Counted from the first letter of the stretch, positions 1 through 9,800 are shown. The stretch: 64,000 bases of DNA from Ilyomonas sp965219515 (GCA_965219515.1 OZ244776.1:1-64000), one strand, 5' to 3'. Notes: generated from the sequence alone by a model not told the origin. Translations and numbers: made by a program.

Positions 1-962
1 GCAAAACAGCCGGTTTAGATTGCGCCATTGTAGGTAACATCGGTTATTCGTTCGCCAGGCAGGTAGCCGAAAATCCAAAGCCTTTGTACATCGCAGAAAT
101 CAGCTCGTTTCAGTTGGATGACATTGTAGATTTTAAAGCGCATATCGCCATCCTGTTAAACATTACGGAAGATCATTTAGACAGGTACAATTACAGTTTC
201 GATAATTACATCAACAGCAAATTCAGAATTATCAATAAACAGACAAGCGATGATTACTTCATTTACAATATGGATGATGAAATCATCAGAAAGAAATTAA
301 ACAACATTTTATTAACCAGTAAATCATTGCCATTTTCTATGAAACAGGAACCAAAAAAAGGCGCTTTTGCAAAAGGCGATCAGCTGATGCTGAAAGTGAA
401 AGACGAAAGAGTAAGCATGAATATCTACGATTTTGCAGCAAAAGGAAAACACAATCAATCAAACACAATGGCAGCAGGCATTGCAGCGCTTACGATGGAC
501 ATTCGCAAAGAGAAAATACGCGAAGCGGTCGAAAGTTTTGAAACGCTGGAACATCGCATGGAACCGGTGGCGGTAGTGCGCGGCGTTGAATTTATAAACG
601 ACAGCAAAGCCACCAATGTAAACAGCACCTGGTTTGCATTGGAGAGCATGACAAAGCCTGTCGTTTTAATATTGGGCGGAGCCGATAAAGGCAACGATTA
701 TTCGCTGATAGAAGATCTGGTGCGCGAAAAAGTAAAAGCAATTGTTTGTCTTGGTCTGGATAATAAGAAAATTCATGATGCGTTTGATGCCATTGTTCCG
801 GTAACGGATACCGCCTCGGCGCAGGATGCCGTAAAGAAATCGTTTGCTGCTGCCGTTAAAGGCAATGTAGTATTGCTTAGCCCGGCTTGCGCCTCATTTG
901 ATTTATTTAAAAACTACGAAGACAGAGGCAGGCAGTTTAAAGATGCGGTAAAGGCTTTATAA
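1..962 (+). CDS. murD: UDP-N-acetylmuramoylalanine--D-glutamate ligase, 5'-truncated by the window edge
   Basis: This cytoplasmic Mur ligase adds D-glutamate to UDP-MurNAc-L-Ala with ATP. The reading frame is open from base 3 and has no start inside the window; the first in-frame residues are KTAGLDCAIVGNIG, which matches the MurD segment just after the ATP-binding loop. Further landmarks are ISSFQLD, NITEDHLDRY (central domain) and NDSKATN (C-terminal ligase domain). About 320 residues are visible of the usual 440-450, so the N-terminal UDP-binding domain and the P-loop lie upstream. ftsW follows after 12 bases, as expected in a dcw operon. Identification is secure; only the 5' end is missing. 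Confidence 0.95.
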   Translation, partial: KTAGLDCAIVGNIGYSFARQVAENPKPLYIAEISSFQLDDIVDFKAHIAILLNITEDHLDRYNYSFDNYINSKFRIINKQTSDDYFIYNMDDEIIRKKLNNILLTSKSLPFSMKQEPKKGAFAKGDQLMLKVKDERVSMNIYDFAAKGKHNQSNTMAAGIAALTMDIRKEKIREAVESFETLEHRMEPVAVVRGVEFINDSKATNVNSTWFALESMTKPVVLILGGADKGNDYSLIEDLVREKVKAIVCLGLDNKKIHDAFDAIVPVTDTASAQDAVKKSFAAAVKGNVVLLSPACASFDLFKNYEDRGRQFKDAVKAL

Positions 963-974
963 TTCTTTGTTTTT

Positions 975-2237
975 ATGGCAGAGTATCAAGTTTTAAAACA
1001 GCCTTTCCGGCACCTGAGCAGCAAAGCAAAAGGAGATAAATATATATGGAGCTGTGTGCTGTTGCTGGCTGTGGCATCGGTGCTGGTGGTGTATAGCGCT
1101 ACCGGCTCGCTGGCGTATAAAATGTATAAAGGCAATACGGAAATTTATTTGTTTAAACAGCTTTCATTTATTCTGGTTGGCTTACTGGTCATCTATTTTT
1201 TGCATCGTATCAACTATACCATTTTCTCAAAAGTGGCGTTGTATTTATATCTCATTTCTATACCCCTGCTGGCGTACACGTTATTCTTTGGTTCTGAAAT
1301 TAATGAAGGCAGCCGTTGGATAAAACTGCCTGTTATTAATATGACGTTTCAGACAAGCGACTTTGCAAAAGTGGCTTTGTTCATGTACCTCTCGCGGCAG
1401 CTAAGCCGCAAGCAGGAAGTAATTAAAAATTTTAAAACAGGCTTTCTGCCGTTGATAATTCCTGTTGCGCTTACCTGTGTTTTAATTATGCCCGCCAATT
1501 TGTCCAACGCATTGCTAACCGGCGCTACTTCTTTAATCTTATTGTTTATCGGTCGTGTTCATATCCGGCATCTGCTGCTTGTCATCGGCATTGCTTTATT
1601 GCCTGTTCTTTTAATCGTTGGCATTGCCGCTTCAACATACACCGGCAAAACAAAAAACGGGTTGAAGGAAGTATCAAAAACCAAGGTGTCTGAAACGCTT
1701 ACCGCAATGGGCAGATTCGGAACCTGGGTTAGCCGCATACAGGATTTTATGTATGCAAAAGAAGATGCCATTCCCTACCAGGTTCAACAGGCAAACATTG
1801 CCATTGCCAATGGCAGTGTTTTGTATGGACTTGGTCCGGGTAAAAGCCGGCAGCGAAACTTTTTGCCGCAGGCGTATAACGATTTTATTTATTCTATCAT
1901 CATTGAAGAATATGGCTTGCTGGGCGGCGCATTTATCTTATTTATTTATATGGTTTTTTTATTTCGCAGCATTAATATATTCAGAAGAATGCCTTACGCT
2001 TTCGGAGCCTTTCTTGCGCTGGGTCTGAGTTTTAGCATGGTAATACAGGCGCTTGCCAACATGGCGGTGAATGTAAATCTTACACCGGTTACGGGTGTTA
2101 CGCTGCCACTCGTCAGCATGGGCGGAAGCTCGTTTTTATTTACCTGCGCAGCCATCGGCATTATACTAAGCGTGGCAAGAAATGTAGAACAATTAGAAGG
2201 AAAAGTAAGTCCCTCCGCCCTGGAAGATGTGTTTTGA
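975..2237 (+). CDS. ftsW: SEDS-family peptidoglycan polymerase/division protein FtsW
   Basis: This is an integral membrane glycosyltransferase of the SEDS family that polymerises lipid II at the septum with its cognate PBP. The 420-residue protein has about ten hydrophobic segments beginning near residue 25. It carries the SEDS signature near the C-terminus (PVTGVTLPLVSMGGSS), and ANGSVLYGLGPGKSRQRNFLPQ in the preceding loop matches the usual SEDS loop. It lies between murD and murG, which argues for FtsW rather than RodA. The ATG at 975 is 12 bases past the murD stop, so the two are probably cotranscribed. Confidence 0.95.
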   Translation: MAEYQVLKQPFRHLSSKAKGDKYIWSCVLLLAVASVLVVYSATGSLAYKMYKGNTEIYLFKQLSFILVGLLVIYFLHRINYTIFSKVALYLYLISIPLLAYTLFFGSEINEGSRWIKLPVINMTFQTSDFAKVALFMYLSRQLSRKQEVIKNFKTGFLPLIIPVALTCVLIMPANLSNALLTGATSLILLFIGRVHIRHLLLVIGIALLPVLLIVGIAASTYTGKTKNGLKEVSKTKVSETLTAMGRFGTWVSRIQDFMYAKEDAIPYQVQQANIAIANGSVLYGLGPGKSRQRNFLPQAYNDFIYSIIIEEYGLLGGAFILFIYMVFLFRSINIFRRMPYAFGAFLALGLSFSMVIQALANMAVNVNLTPVTGVTLPLVSMGGSSFLFTCAAIGIILSVARNVEQLEGKVSPSALEDVF

Positions 2238-2247
2238 AACGGATGTC

Positions 2248-2270
2248 CATCCCCCAAAGGGAGTTTAAAA
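2248..2270 (+). repeat. CCATCCC/AAAGGGAGTTT element between ftsW and murG
   Basis: CCATCCCCCAAAGGGAGTTT matches, with few differences, the complement of the element just upstream of atpC. It lies 10 bases past the ftsW stop. Confidence 0.45.
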
Positions 2271-2308
2271 ATAGGACTATAATAGTAAGACTTTGATTGA
2301 ATAAAATT

Positions 2309-3469
2309 ATGAAACAGCCAACCAATAGCAATCAGGTTCAAAGCTACCCTTTAGAGGATGGGCGCTTTCGTTTTATAATTGCCGGCGGCGGCACCGGCGG
2401 GCATATATTTCCCGCCATCGCCATTGCCAATGCTATAAAAAATATACAACCTTCAGCTCAGTTTTTATTTGTAGGAGCCAAGGGTAAAATGGAGATGGAA
2501 AAAGTGCCGCAGGCGGGTTACAATATTGAAGGAATTGATATTGCCGGGTTCAACAGAAGCTCTTTGCTAAAAAATGTTATGCTGCCGTTTAAACTGTTAC
2601 AAAGTTTTTTTCAGGTAAGTGAAATCATCAACACATTTCAGCCCGATGCCGTAATAGGAGTAGGTGGTTATTCTTCTTTTCCGGTATTGCGTTATGCGCA
2701 AAAACAAAAGATACCTACCTTTCTGCATGAGAGTAATTCGTTTGCAGGAAAAAGCAATATTCTGTTGGGAAAAAAGGCAACCAGAATTTTTGTGGCAAGC
2801 CATGGAATGGAGCGTTTTTTTCCCGCCGGAAAAATTGTGATTTCAGGAAATCCGATTCGCAAAAGCATTGCTGATATTACCATCTCACGGCAGGATGCAC
2901 TTGCTTTTTTCGGACTTGAAGAAGATAAGAAAACAATTCTTGCCATCGGCGGTAGTCTTGGCGCACGAAGCATCAATCAGGTGCTGGCGAATCATGTTGG
3001 CGAACTGGCATCGTTAAACGCACAGCTGATATGGCAAACCGGCTCTACCACGGCTGATGTGTATTTGCAAAGAGGCAAAGGAAAATCTTACGTTTGGGTT
3101 GGCGATTTTATTAAAGATATAGATAAAGCCTATGCAGCAGCAGACGTAGTTATTTCACGCTCCGGTGCTATGTCGGTAGCTGAGTTGTGCGTGGCAAAAA
3201 AAGCGGTTGTGTTTGTTCCGTTTCCATTTGCCGCAGAAGACCATCAAACTGCAAACGCACAATATCTGGTTGATAAAAAAGCGGCTTTGATGATTAAAGA
3301 CAATGAAGCGCAGGGCAAATTGTTTGGTACCGTAACAAATTTGCTTTTTGATGTGAACAAGCAGGAAGAACTGAAATATAACATTGCAAAGCTGGCGGTT
3401 ACAAATGCAAATGAAGTGATTGCCGAACAGATTGTAAACACAGTGAAAGCCTCATCTGATAAAAAATAG
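2309..3469 (+). CDS. murG: UDP-GlcNAc:undecaprenyl-pyrophosphoryl-MurNAc-pentapeptide GlcNAc transferase
   Basis: MurG makes lipid II from lipid I at the inner face of the cytoplasmic membrane. The GT-B fold is evident from the N-terminal glycine-rich loop AGGGTGGHIFPA, HESNSFAGKSN, SGNPIR, the second loop GGSLGARSIN, and the donor-site segment SRSGAMSVAEL followed by FPFAAEDHQTANA. The frame is open from a TTG at 2297, but the ATG at 2309 gives a normal N-terminus of 386 residues and is preferred. The 71-base spacer after ftsW contains a CCATCCC/AAAGGGAG hairpin-like element described separately. Confidence 0.95.
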   Translation: MKQPTNSNQVQSYPLEDGRFRFIIAGGGTGGHIFPAIAIANAIKNIQPSAQFLFVGAKGKMEMEKVPQAGYNIEGIDIAGFNRSSLLKNVMLPFKLLQSFFQVSEIINTFQPDAVIGVGGYSSFPVLRYAQKQKIPTFLHESNSFAGKSNILLGKKATRIFVASHGMERFFPAGKIVISGNPIRKSIADITISRQDALAFFGLEEDKKTILAIGGSLGARSINQVLANHVGELASLNAQLIWQTGSTTADVYLQRGKGKSYVWVGDFIKDIDKAYAAADVVISRSGAMSVAELCVAKKAVVFVPFPFAAEDHQTANAQYLVDKKAALMIKDNEAQGKLFGTVTNLLFDVNKQEELKYNIAKLAVTNANEVIAEQIVNTVKASSDKK

Positions 3470-3508
3470 TTTTAAAACAAATAGTAAAAATTGACTTGAT
3501 TTAATTTA

Positions 3509-4939
3509 ATGGATAAGGATAACAACATAAACGCTTTTTCAAACTCCGCCTCACCCCATGGCGACATTATTTCTTTAGCCGGTAAAAGCATACACTCCAT
3601 TTATTTCATCGGCATCGGCGGCATCGGTATGAGTGCGCTGGCGCGATATTTTAAAAGTAAAAACGCAGTGGTAAGCGGTTACGATAAATCGCCGACTCCG
3701 CTTACGGATGAGTTAGTGAAATCGGGCATTGCCATTCATTTTGAGGAAGATGTGGAAGCCATTCCAAAAGAGGTTGATGTGGTTGTTTATACGCCTGCCA
3801 TACCAGCGAATCATAAAGAGCTTATTTATTATAAAGAGCATGATTATAAGGTAGTAAAACGCAGCGATATTTTGCAATGGATTACGCAACATTCTTTCAA
3901 TATCTGCATTGCAGGTACACATGGAAAAACAACCATCACAACCATGACAGCGCATCTGCTGCGCGACAGCAACTTTGGCTGCAACGCTTTCCTGGGTGGC
4001 ATTGCAACAAATTATCAAACCAACTTCTGGAGCAGCGAAAACAATGTGGTTGTGGTGGAAGCGGACGAATATGATCGTTCTTTTTTAAAGCTTGTTCCCG
4101 ATGTTGCCGTCATTACCGCAATGGATGCTGATCATCTTGATATTTACGGTACGCCGGCCGAAGTAGAAAATGCGTTTATTCAATTTTCGCAAAAGCTAAA
4201 GCCGGGCGGTTTGTTGTTAACCAAATATGGCTTGCAGCGCAGCAACGAATTAACCGCAGATCATCATCTTACCTATCATTTGGAAGACAAAAACGCAGAT
4301 GTGTTTGCAGAAAACATCCGGGTAGAAAATGGTTCTTACCGCTATGATATTATTGGTAAAAAATGGCAACTGAATAATATGATGCTGCACATGGGCGGGC
4401 TTCATAATATTGAAAACAGCATAGCCGCCATCGCTGTTGCAAAACATCTGACTATTGACGACGAAAAAATAAAAGCGGCGATACAAAATTTCAAAGGCGT
4501 TAAAAGAAGATTTGAATACATTATTAAAAATGACAGGCATACGTTGATTGACGATTATGCGCATCATCCCGAAGAGCTGAAAGCATTGATAAATGGGGTT
4601 CGCAGCTTGTATGCAAATGAAAAGCTGACGCTTATTTTTCAGCCGCATTTATACAGCCGCACAAAAGACTTATACAAAGAATTCGGTACCGTATTGAGTA
4701 TGGCCGACGAAGTAGTTTTATTACCAGTTTATCCTGCCCGCGAACTGCCCATGCCCGGCGTTACGAGCGAACTGATTTTTCACGAAATCAAGATTGCAAA
4801 CAAAAGAATTTTATCAAAAGAAATCATGCTGCACGTAGTAGCGCAGGAGCAGCCCAAATTGGTAGCCATGTGCGGTGCCGGAGACATTGATGCTTTGGTA
4901 TTACCTGTTAAAGAAGCTATGCTGCAAACAAATGCTTAA
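3509..4939 (+). CDS. murC: UDP-N-acetylmuramate--L-alanine ligase
   Basis: This ATP-dependent Mur ligase adds the first L-alanine to UDP-MurNAc in the cytoplasm. Domains in order are the N-terminal UDP-binding Rossmann domain (FIGIGGIGMSALARYF near residue 32), the central ATPase with P-loop GTHGKTT near residue 136 and VEADEYDRSFL, and the C-terminal domain with DDYAHHPEE. The length of 476 residues is normal. The last 8 bases overlap the start of ftsQ, so the two are probably translationally coupled. No ddl gene sits between murC and ftsQ, which is common in Bacteroidota dcw clusters. Confidence 0.96.
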   Translation: MDKDNNINAFSNSASPHGDIISLAGKSIHSIYFIGIGGIGMSALARYFKSKNAVVSGYDKSPTPLTDELVKSGIAIHFEEDVEAIPKEVDVVVYTPAIPANHKELIYYKEHDYKVVKRSDILQWITQHSFNICIAGTHGKTTITTMTAHLLRDSNFGCNAFLGGIATNYQTNFWSSENNVVVVEADEYDRSFLKLVPDVAVITAMDADHLDIYGTPAEVENAFIQFSQKLKPGGLLLTKYGLQRSNELTADHHLTYHLEDKNADVFAENIRVENGSYRYDIIGKKWQLNNMMLHMGGLHNIENSIAAIAVAKHLTIDDEKIKAAIQNFKGVKRRFEYIIKNDRHTLIDDYAHHPEELKALINGVRSLYANEKLTLIFQPHLYSRTKDLYKEFGTVLSMADEVVLLPVYPARELPMPGVTSELIFHEIKIANKRILSKEIMLHVVAQEQPKLVAMCGAGDIDALVLPVKEAMLQTNA

Positions 4940-5834
4940 ACAACGAATGATATCAGCTTTCTGGTGGCTGTCAGCCATTGCGGTGGCAGGCTTTTTTGTT
5001 GCGGCGATGCAACAAAAAAAAGACAGGTTGTGCAAAAACATCAGCGTGGAAATTGAAGGCAATGAAGGACACGTTTTTGTAAGCGAAAAAGAGATTGCTG
5101 ACGAGCTGATGGCGAACGGCGTTGTTACGGGTAAAAAGATAAGCGACTTTGATTTGCAAATGCAGGAAACAATGATAAAAAATCAACCCTGGATTAAAAC
5201 AGCAGAGTTGTATTTTGATAACAATGAAATATTGCAGATTAAAATAAAAGAGCGCGAACCGATAGCCAGAATATTTACGTTGCAGGGCGAATCTTTTTAT
5301 ATTGACAGCAGCGGAATGAGATTGCCGCTAAGCAAAGATTATTCTGCGCACGTGCCGGTATTTACATCGTTTACTTCAAACAATAAAAAGCTGTCAAAAC
5401 CGGATAGTATGTTGCTGATTAATGTAAAAAATATGGCGGTATTTATACAACAGGATTCGTTTTGGAATGCTCAGGTATCGCAGGTTGTTATTTCGCCGCA
5501 AAGCACATTCACTATTATTCCTGTGCTTGGCAATCAGGTTATCAGGTTTGGTAATGCAGATAGTTTGCAATCTAAGTTCGACAGGCTGTTTGCGTTTTAT
5601 AAACAGGTATGGGTAAAAACGGGGTTAGAAAAATATGAAACCATTAATGTAATGTATAACGGGCAGGTTGTAGCAACAAGAAGAGGTGCGCCAAAGCCTT
5701 TTATAGACTCTGCTTTATCCTATCGCGTGATAAGCGCCATGCGCAAAGGCGGAGACATTTTAAAAGATTCATCATTGCTGTTGCACGAAATCAGCGCCAT
5801 GCAAAAAACGATTGTTGATACGGCTTCTCAGTAA
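4932..5834 (+). CDS. ftsQ: Cell division protein FtsQ
   Basis: FtsQ is a bitopic divisome protein that scaffolds FtsL/FtsB-type partners. The frame is open further upstream inside murC, but the ATG at 4932 overlaps the murC stop by 8 bases and gives MLKQRMISAFWW, a short cytoplasmic tail followed by one membrane helix (about residues 8-26). The periplasmic part begins with a POTRA-like region (ISVEIEGNEGHVFVSEKEI) and a downstream IKIKEREPIARI strand. The identity rests on position between murC and ftsA and on topology; FtsQ sequences are weakly conserved. The product has 300 residues. Confidence 0.85.
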   Translation: MLKQRMISAFWWLSAIAVAGFFVAAMQQKKDRLCKNISVEIEGNEGHVFVSEKEIADELMANGVVTGKKISDFDLQMQETMIKNQPWIKTAELYFDNNEILQIKIKEREPIARIFTLQGESFYIDSSGMRLPLSKDYSAHVPVFTSFTSNNKKLSKPDSMLLINVKNMAVFIQQDSFWNAQVSQVVISPQSTFTIIPVLGNQVIRFGNADSLQSKFDRLFAFYKQVWVKTGLEKYETINVMYNGQVVATRRGAPKPFIDSALSYRVISAMRKGGDILKDSSLLLHEISAMQKTIVDTASQ

Positions 5835-6307
5835 ATAGTTTTTTAGTCAACGTTATAAACTGTGTTCAACATTAGTTATAAAAAAACAATGATGACGATA
5901 TAAAAACGGTATAATTAAAAATTGATAAAAATGTAACAGCCGATATTAAAAAAAGGATCAAAAATCGCAATGCCAAAAACAACTAAATGAAAGAGATATA
6001 CTCATAATGTGAAGAAAAAAATTGCAAGCGTATAAATGTACACGCCGGTATTTTTTATAAAGAATATTAATGTAATTGCACCTTGCATTTTTCTGAGAAA
6101 AGAATGGCAACAATTGTGAATCCTGTATCCTTGCTAATGATATTTTTTAAGATTAAGTTTAGCATTAAACCACAGATTACTTATATAAATTGCAGCGCAT
6201 AAATAATAACGGGTTTATTAATTATGCCTGGGTATATACAAAAGAAGAAAGGGAAAAGCTCTGAACAGGTTTTATCGGAACGGGAAGACAACTATAACAC
6301 TACTTAT
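5835..6307. other. Non-coding stretch between ftsQ and ftsA
   Basis: An AT-rich spacer of roughly 390-470 bases, depending on the ftsA start, breaks the otherwise tight dcw cluster. I see no ORF with family character, no tRNA and no strong terminator. It probably holds a promoter for ftsA-ftsZ, but no -7/-33 pair stands out clearly enough to place. Confidence 0.5.
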
Positions 6308-7693
6308 ATGAATGCAAACGAATCGCCGATTATTGTTGGGCTCGACATCGGTACAACCAAAATTGCCGCTATTGCCGGTCGGAAAAATGAATGGGGCAAG
6401 CTCGAAATTCTTGGCTTCGGCCGCGCCAACAGCAATGGCGTTCAACACGGGCAGGTGCTGAACATAGATCAAACAATCAAAGCCATTCAGCAGGCATTGA
6501 TGAACTGCTATGAAAGCAATGCCGAACTTGAAATAAAAGAAGTTTATGTAGGCGTGGCAGGTCATCATATTAAAAGTTTACAAACACGCGGCGATATTGT
6601 AAGGCAGGACAGTGAAACAGAAATAAAGAAAGAAGAGATAGACCAGTTGATAGAAAATCAACGTAAAACATTTATACCTGCCGGCGATCAGATTATTGAA
6701 GTGATACCGCAGGATTTTCATGTAGATAATTTTCAAAACATTAAAGATCCCGTTGGATATAACGGTGTAAAAGTCGGAGCTAATTTTCACATCATCACGG
6801 GCGACAGAAATGCCATCCGGAATATTAACCGCGCAATAGAAAGAAGTCATTTAAAAACGAAAGATTTGGTTTTACAGCCGTTGGCGTCTGCGGCTGCCGT
6901 AATGAGCGATGTGGACATGGAAGCCGGTGTTGCCATTTTGGATATCGGCGGCGGCACAAGCGACCTTGCTATTTTTTATGACGGCATTCTGAAACACACC
7001 GCCGTTATACCTTTTGGCGGCGAAAATATTACCAATGACATACGCCTGGGGCTTGGTGTTTTAAAGGGTCAGGCAGAAGCGATGAAAATGCAGTTTGGCA
7101 GCGCATTGGCCAATGAAGCGCAGGAAAATGCCTACATCACCATTCCGGGCATTAAAGGCATGCCCGCAAAAGAAATCAGCGTTAAAAACTTAGCCAATAT
7201 CATTCAGGCGCGGATGAGCGAAATACTCGATTTTGTTACGTATCATCTAAAGCAAATCGGGCTTGAGCGTATGCTGAACGGCGGCATTATTCTTACCGGT
7301 GGCGGATCGCAGCTAAAGCATCTGATGCAGCTCACCGAATATACAACCGGTTTAAATGCCAGGATAGGTTTGCCTAACGAACATCTGGCCCCGAATCACA
7401 TTGATGAATTAAGAAAACCAATGTATGCCACCTGTATCGGTTTGATATTAAAAGGATACAACGATTATGAAAATCAGAAGAAGGAATTTGATACTTCTTT
7501 TGTTCGTGTTACAGATATACCTCAGATATTAAAAAAAGAAGAGCCCGTTACAACGCAAGGTGCGGCAGTAGTTATTGCTCCGCCAATGGTTGACGTAAGC
7601 AAAAGAAAAAAAGGCTTAAACAGTTTTTGGGATAAATTTAAAGACAGTATCATTGACCTTTTTAAAGAAGAAGGCGACACGGAGATGAAATAA
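6308..7693 (+). CDS. ftsA: Cell division protein FtsA
   Basis: FtsA is the actin-like ATPase that tethers FtsZ to the membrane. Actin-fold motifs are visible: phosphate-1 loop VGLDIGTTKIAAIAG at the N-terminus, ILDIGGGTSDLAIF (phosphate 2), and ILTGGGSQLKHL (adenosine motif). The C-terminal KKGLNSFWDKFKDSIIDLF is an amphipathic helix suited to membrane binding. An ATG at 6224 would add a 28-residue charged extension (MPGYIQKKKGKSSEQ...). FtsA proteins usually begin just before the phosphate loop, so the ATG at 6308 is preferred, giving 461 residues. ftsZ follows after a 112-base spacer that contains a fold-back. Confidence 0.93.
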   Translation: MNANESPIIVGLDIGTTKIAAIAGRKNEWGKLEILGFGRANSNGVQHGQVLNIDQTIKAIQQALMNCYESNAELEIKEVYVGVAGHHIKSLQTRGDIVRQDSETEIKKEEIDQLIENQRKTFIPAGDQIIEVIPQDFHVDNFQNIKDPVGYNGVKVGANFHIITGDRNAIRNINRAIERSHLKTKDLVLQPLASAAAVMSDVDMEAGVAILDIGGGTSDLAIFYDGILKHTAVIPFGGENITNDIRLGLGVLKGQAEAMKMQFGSALANEAQENAYITIPGIKGMPAKEISVKNLANIIQARMSEILDFVTYHLKQIGLERMLNGGIILTGGGSQLKHLMQLTEYTTGLNARIGLPNEHLAPNHIDELRKPMYATCIGLILKGYNDYENQKKEFDTSFVRVTDIPQILKKEEPVTTQGAAVVIAPPMVDVSKRKKGLNSFWDKFKDSIIDLFKEEGDTEMK

Positions 7694-7701
7694 TAATTGT
7701 G

Positions 7702-7756
7702 AATTATAAATGATGATTTGTGAATACAATATATTCTGCGGTTATCATTTATAATT
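7702..7756. repeat. Intergenic fold-back between ftsA and ftsZ
   Basis: A perfect 13-base inverted repeat, AATTATAAATGAT at 7702-7714 and its complement at 7744-7756, with a 29-base loop. The left side is almost free of C. It is one of several locus-specific fold-backs in this window and has no T-tract, so it is not a standard terminator. Confidence 0.6.
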
Positions 7757-7805
7757 TATAGATCATAACTCATAATTTAAAAACAACTAAAACAAAAATA
7801 CAATC

Positions 7806-9737
7806 ATGATTCATTTTGATATTCCAAAGCAGAAATCATCTATTATAAAAGTATTAGGCGTTGGCGGCGGCGGCAGCAATGCTGTTAATTTCATGTTTGG
7901 CGAAGACATTGAAGGCGTAGATTTTATTATATGTAACACCGATGCCAAAGCATTGGAGCAAAGTAAAATTCCGAATAAAATTCAGTTGGGGCCACATTTA
8001 ACACAAGGACTTGGCGCTGGTGCAAACCCCGAAGTTGGCAAGCAGGCAACGGAAGAGTCGCTGGAAGAAATAAAGCGCATTCTCGAAGTTAATACCCGCA
8101 TGGCTTTCATTTGCGCAGGCATGGGTGGCGGAACAGGTACGGGCGGCGCACCTATCATTGCAAAAATTTGCCGCGATTTAGGCATTTTAACCGTCGGTAT
8201 AGTTACTACGCCGTTCCCGTTCGAAGGTCCGCGTCGCATTGCCCAGGCTGAAGCGGGTATCAGGCAGTTAGAGCCTTATGTAGATACCTTACTTGTTATC
8301 AGCAACGACAAATTACGTATGCAATATGGCAATCTGAAAATGAAGGAAGCCTTTGGTAAAGCCGATAACGTACTGGCAACAGCAGCCAAATGTATTACGG
8401 ATATTATCAACAGTCGCGGTCATATTATTGTTGATTTTGCCGATGTATGTACTGTTATGAAAAACGGCGGCGTGGCTATTCTCGGCAGTTCGGCCGTTGG
8501 CGGCGAAAACCGCGCCCAGCGTGCTATTGAAGAAGCGCTGAACTCTCCGTTATTGAACGATAACGACATTAGCGGAGCCAAATGGATTCTGATTAATATT
8601 AACAGTGCGGAAGGAGAAGATGAATGCACGATGGATGAGCTGGAAATCATCAACAATTACCTGCGCACACAGGCAGGCGAATTTTCTGATGTGATTGTGG
8701 GTATGGGGTACGACAATTCATTGGAAGATAAAATTGGTATTACGCTGATAGCAACCGGCTTTGAGCAGAAAGATCCGTTTAATAAGGCATCGCAAACCGT
8801 TATGCAACAGCCGAAAGAAGAAAAGATTTTAATGACGCTGCATGCCGAAGGCGAAGCGCCTAAGCAGCCCGTTGTTCAGGTGAAAGAAGAAAATCTGCTG
8901 ATGCCTGTGTTGTCTGAACCGATTGCTGAAGCAATGCCTTTTGTTGCTGTTCCGCAACCGAAGACAGTCAGACCAGCCGAACAAGAAAAAAGAGTGCTTC
9001 AGTTCGATTTTATACAGCAGCCACATCAGCCGCAACCGCCGCAACCGGCTCAACAACTGCAGCCGGCAGCCGAAATACCAGAGCACATGCGCATGGAGTA
9101 TACAGAAAAACCCAAGGAGCAGCCTGTTATACCGCAACCGGTGCAGCCGGTTTATTCTGCACCGCAAACAGGTAGTTTTTTGCATAAGCCAACAAATATT
9201 TATGCCGAAGCCGCCCCTATGCGGGAGTATCAGCAGCCACCCATACAAACCATACCGTCTTACGTACAGCCTCCGGCTACGAAACAACCGCCAGCCGAGC
9301 CGGTTCAGGAACCGAAGCCTGCCGAATCCGCTAAGCAACAACCTCAGCAGCCGAAGATTGAAAATATAATTACCGGTGAACCGGAAGAAGATATGCAGTT
9401 AGAACTGGTGATAAAGCCGGCAACGCACGTGCCTGCCGGTCAACCGCAGGTGCACAATGGTCATGGTGCCGAATCGAACGAGGAAATGGAAAAAAGAGCC
9501 AGGGCGCAGGAACGCGTGGCAAAACTTCGCAACCTGTCATTCAACATGAATACGGAAGTGAACCATGAATTTGATAATGTGCCCGCTTATGTGCGCCGCA
9601 ATATGGAATTGTATGGCAGCGGTATCACTTCGGGTGCTGAGAATTATTACAGCAAAATAACCGTGAACAAAGAAGGCAATAAAGAAACGCAGCTTTCTAC
9701 GCTAAATACATTTTTAGACGGTAAAAAACCTGACTGA
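7806..9737 (+). CDS. ftsZ: Cell division GTPase FtsZ with long Q/P-rich linker
   Basis: FtsZ is the tubulin-like GTPase that forms the Z-ring. The GTPase core shows GVGGGGSNAVNFM near residue 19, the tubulin signature GMGGGTGTGGAPI near residue 102, and the T7-loop region. After about residue 325 comes a linker of roughly 260 residues rich in Q, P and E. A conserved C-terminal peptide VPAYVRR follows at residues 592-598, then a further tail of about 45 residues. At 643 residues it is much longer than the 380-400 of model FtsZ proteins; the extra length is in the linker and tail, as often seen in Bacteroidota. A strong terminator follows 33 bases after the stop. Confidence 0.97.
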   Translation: MIHFDIPKQKSSIIKVLGVGGGGSNAVNFMFGEDIEGVDFIICNTDAKALEQSKIPNKIQLGPHLTQGLGAGANPEVGKQATEESLEEIKRILEVNTRMAFICAGMGGGTGTGGAPIIAKICRDLGILTVGIVTTPFPFEGPRRIAQAEAGIRQLEPYVDTLLVISNDKLRMQYGNLKMKEAFGKADNVLATAAKCITDIINSRGHIIVDFADVCTVMKNGGVAILGSSAVGGENRAQRAIEEALNSPLLNDNDISGAKWILININSAEGEDECTMDELEIINNYLRTQAGEFSDVIVGMGYDNSLEDKIGITLIATGFEQKDPFNKASQTVMQQPKEEKILMTLHAEGEAPKQPVVQVKEENLLMPVLSEPIAEAMPFVAVPQPKTVRPAEQEKRVLQFDFIQQPHQPQPPQPAQQLQPAAEIPEHMRMEYTEKPKEQPVIPQPVQPVYSAPQTGSFLHKPTNIYAEAAPMREYQQPPIQTIPSYVQPPATKQPPAEPVQEPKPAESAKQQPQQPKIENIITGEPEEDMQLELVIKPATHVPAGQPQVHNGHGAESNEEMEKRARAQERVAKLRNLSFNMNTEVNHEFDNVPAYVRRNMELYGSGITSGAENYYSKITVNKEGNKETQLSTLNTFLDGKKPD

Positions 9738-9770
9738 TATTGATAGATATTCGTGTTTTTAGTTGTATTT

Positions 9771-9800
9771 CCCCGATGGTTTTCTGTCGGGGATTTTTTT
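9771..9800 (+). terminator. Rho-independent terminator of the dcw cluster
   Basis: The stem CCCCGA/TCGGGG (9771-9776 with 9787-9792) has a 10-base loop and is followed by A and seven T residues. It lies 33 bases past the ftsZ stop. Confidence 0.85.

Noticed and set aside
6224..6307. A 28-residue N-terminal extension of FtsA
   Set aside because: In frame but highly charged and not part of the actin fold; other FtsA proteins start just before the phosphate loop. Kept only as an alternative start.
8923..9369. A plus-strand ORF of 148 residues and a minus-strand ORF of 170 residues inside ftsZ
   Set aside because: Both are products of the repetitive Q/P linker codons read in other frames; residues are low-complexity and arginine/serine or leucine-rich without family character.
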